Shown: one piece after another, positions 62,651-64,000 of the stretch
Layout of the letters: each line of letters starts with the position of its first letter
How positions within the stretch are numbered: position 1 is the first letter of the stretch
NCBI RefSeq assembly: GCF_030253575.1
Contig: NC_080569.1
Location: 8,933,501-8,997,500, forward strand
DNA: 64,000 bases
Source: Rhododendron vialii
Lineage: Eukaryota; Streptophyta; Magnoliopsida; Ericales; Ericaceae
Direction: 5' to 3'
Made by a program: the position numbers and the translations under genes
The notes under the pieces: generated by a model
The model's input: only the letters and a program-made list of their open reading frames with translations
What the model was told of the DNA's origin: nothing
The model's database searches: none

Positions 62651-64000
62651 GGGTTTCCTACATGATTCCACTTTCTTTTGATCTCCGTCTTCCGAGTTGA
62701 AAAGCAATTTAGGCCCTTATTGGAGCAAATACCAAAAGAAAAGTCAAATATCGGATTCCAGATTGAGAGAATGATGTCGGAATACGGATAAGATCAGAAA
62801 GGTATATGAAGAAATAGAAGTTCTAATGAGCAGAGCAATTCACTTTATTTTTTTTTTGGATCCGAGAGCAGAGCAATTCACTTTGATTCAAAAATTCTAC
62901 ATTCATTTTTATCACCAGGAGCACTGCCCTTTCCCTCAAGAGCGAGCAAGACTATCTTGGTGAATCCCTTAACTCTCCAAAAAACAAGATAGATTCCACT
63001 TGACCTCCATCTGCTTTTCTTTCTTTTTTTTTCCGCTTGAAGCTATCTCACGATTTGGATTCAACTGATTGTCCTCGTATTTTTCATTAAAGACCGATTC
63101 CATTCATAAGAGTTCAATCAAAAGGATCAGACTTGTCGAAAGCCCATAAAATTTCTCTTGTTTGAGAGCCAAAACCTCTTCCTTCACTACCAGCGGCAAC
63201 AAAGGTTTCACCCAAAGATTCACCATCAACCACCTATAGTATAGTCGCAGGGGCAGAGGTAAAGGCATCCCTGATAGTTGTTGCCCTCACATCCGTAGTT
63301 TTTTACTGGTTCGTAGGGTACGTTACGGATGGGGGAAAGTCCATATATGGAGCTTTTGAGGGGAAAAAATAGAGCAAATTGAAAGGAAGGCACAGTTTTT
63401 AAAAAGGGATAAAGTCGAAGAGGAATTGACTCTCACTAACGCATAAATAACAAAGATTGGATACATGAAAAATGATTCGTAACACTCAAGTATATGTCAA
63501 ATTATTATTACCTCCATTCTAAAATGTTTGTCCGGTCTGCAAAATGAGGAATAAAAAATAATGCATTTCTTTCAAGAAAAAATTCAAACTTATGTCAAAT
63601 TATGCTTTCAGTTTCGATTGAAAATCACTAATCTAAAGCTAATATGTTGAATATTCTTTTAAGGAGAGGAGAGAGAGACCCTCCAGAGCCCTTGCCACAC
63701 TTGCAGCTAGAGCCACAGCTCCCAAACCCTCTATGTACCATGAGCTAGTGGCTCCATTAGAAGGAAGATGACTACTAAAGTTCAACATACGATAGCAGGC
63801 GTTCTCATCTTATTGCACCATGACATCAGGATAAGATATTCTCGGTGTCCATTAATTTTGAAACCCATGTATCAATTTCAGCTTATTGGAAGAACACCTA
63901 CATTCCCACCTACCACGGGCATAAATTTTGTTTAAAACAAACATAATTTAATTTAAACACATATTCATACTCATATGAGAACACATTATTCATAATGTGA
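62651..64000. other. Intergenic to window end, nothing firm
   Basis: On the minus strand 63120-63250 is open over VVDGESLGETFVAAGSEG, unrecognised and without splice support. No element ends were found. Confidence 0.35.

Noticed and set aside
63120-63330. Minus-strand open stretch VVDGESLGETFVAAGSEG
   Set aside because: Interrupted upstream by a stop, no family recognised, no splice sites to extend it.

Overview
This is a plant nuclear genome window, almost certainly a eudicot. Spliced genes with plant-specific families (FPF1, receptor-like cytoplasmic kinases of subfamily VII, a P-class PPR protein, cytosolic triosephosphate isomerase) sit in AT-rich intergenic DNA packed with small non-autonomous transposons and tRNA-derived SINEs. 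There is no operon-like organisation, no CRISPR array and no complete autonomous transposon. Lineage below eudicot cannot be fixed from the sequence alone.

Layout. 1-7.2 kb: repeats, a small two-exon cystatin-like gene on the minus strand (2085-2481) and a truncated foldback element. 7.2-7.6 kb: an intronless GC-rich FPF1-like gene (+). 7.6-20.4 kb: no intact gene; MITEs of the Stowaway, PIF/Harbinger, hAT-like and Mutator-like kinds, a degenerate hAT remnant, SINE heads and an RNase H-like retroelement fossil. 20.4-30.2 kb: two RLCK-VII kinase genes pointing tail to tail, PBL19/PCRK1-like (+, 4 exons, 445 aa) and PBL9/10/APK1-like (-, 6 exons, 410 aa). 30.2-36.6 kb: a dense MITE cluster. 36.6-43.3 kb: a complete nine-exon cytosolic TPI gene (-, 254 aa) with two SINEs and a compound microsatellite in its introns. 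43.5-45.4 kb: a 1.9-kb Harbinger-like element with two foldback elements nested in it. 46.3-46.7 kb: pseudogene fragment of a CID/RPRD-type protein. 51.7-53.5 kb: single-exon PPR gene resembling Arabidopsis At4g11690/ABO8. 57-61.3 kb: two weakly supported divergent transcription units, unrecognised. 61.3-64 kb: LINE-type fossils and one MITE.

The genes do not form one pathway. The two kinases belong to the family that relays pattern-receptor signals at the plasma membrane, TPI is cytosolic glycolysis, the PPR protein is probably mitochondrial RNA processing, and FPF1-like proteins influence flowering and growth. The most distinctive signals are non-genic: five tiny poly(T)/poly(A) insertions each flanked by its own target-site duplication, families of long foldback elements, a hAT-like element inside the terminal repeat of a Stowaway element, and a probable GC-AG intron in one kinase gene. 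All splice models were made by eye from GT/GC-AG borders, phase and family conservation. I saw nothing that demands a wholly new biological system.
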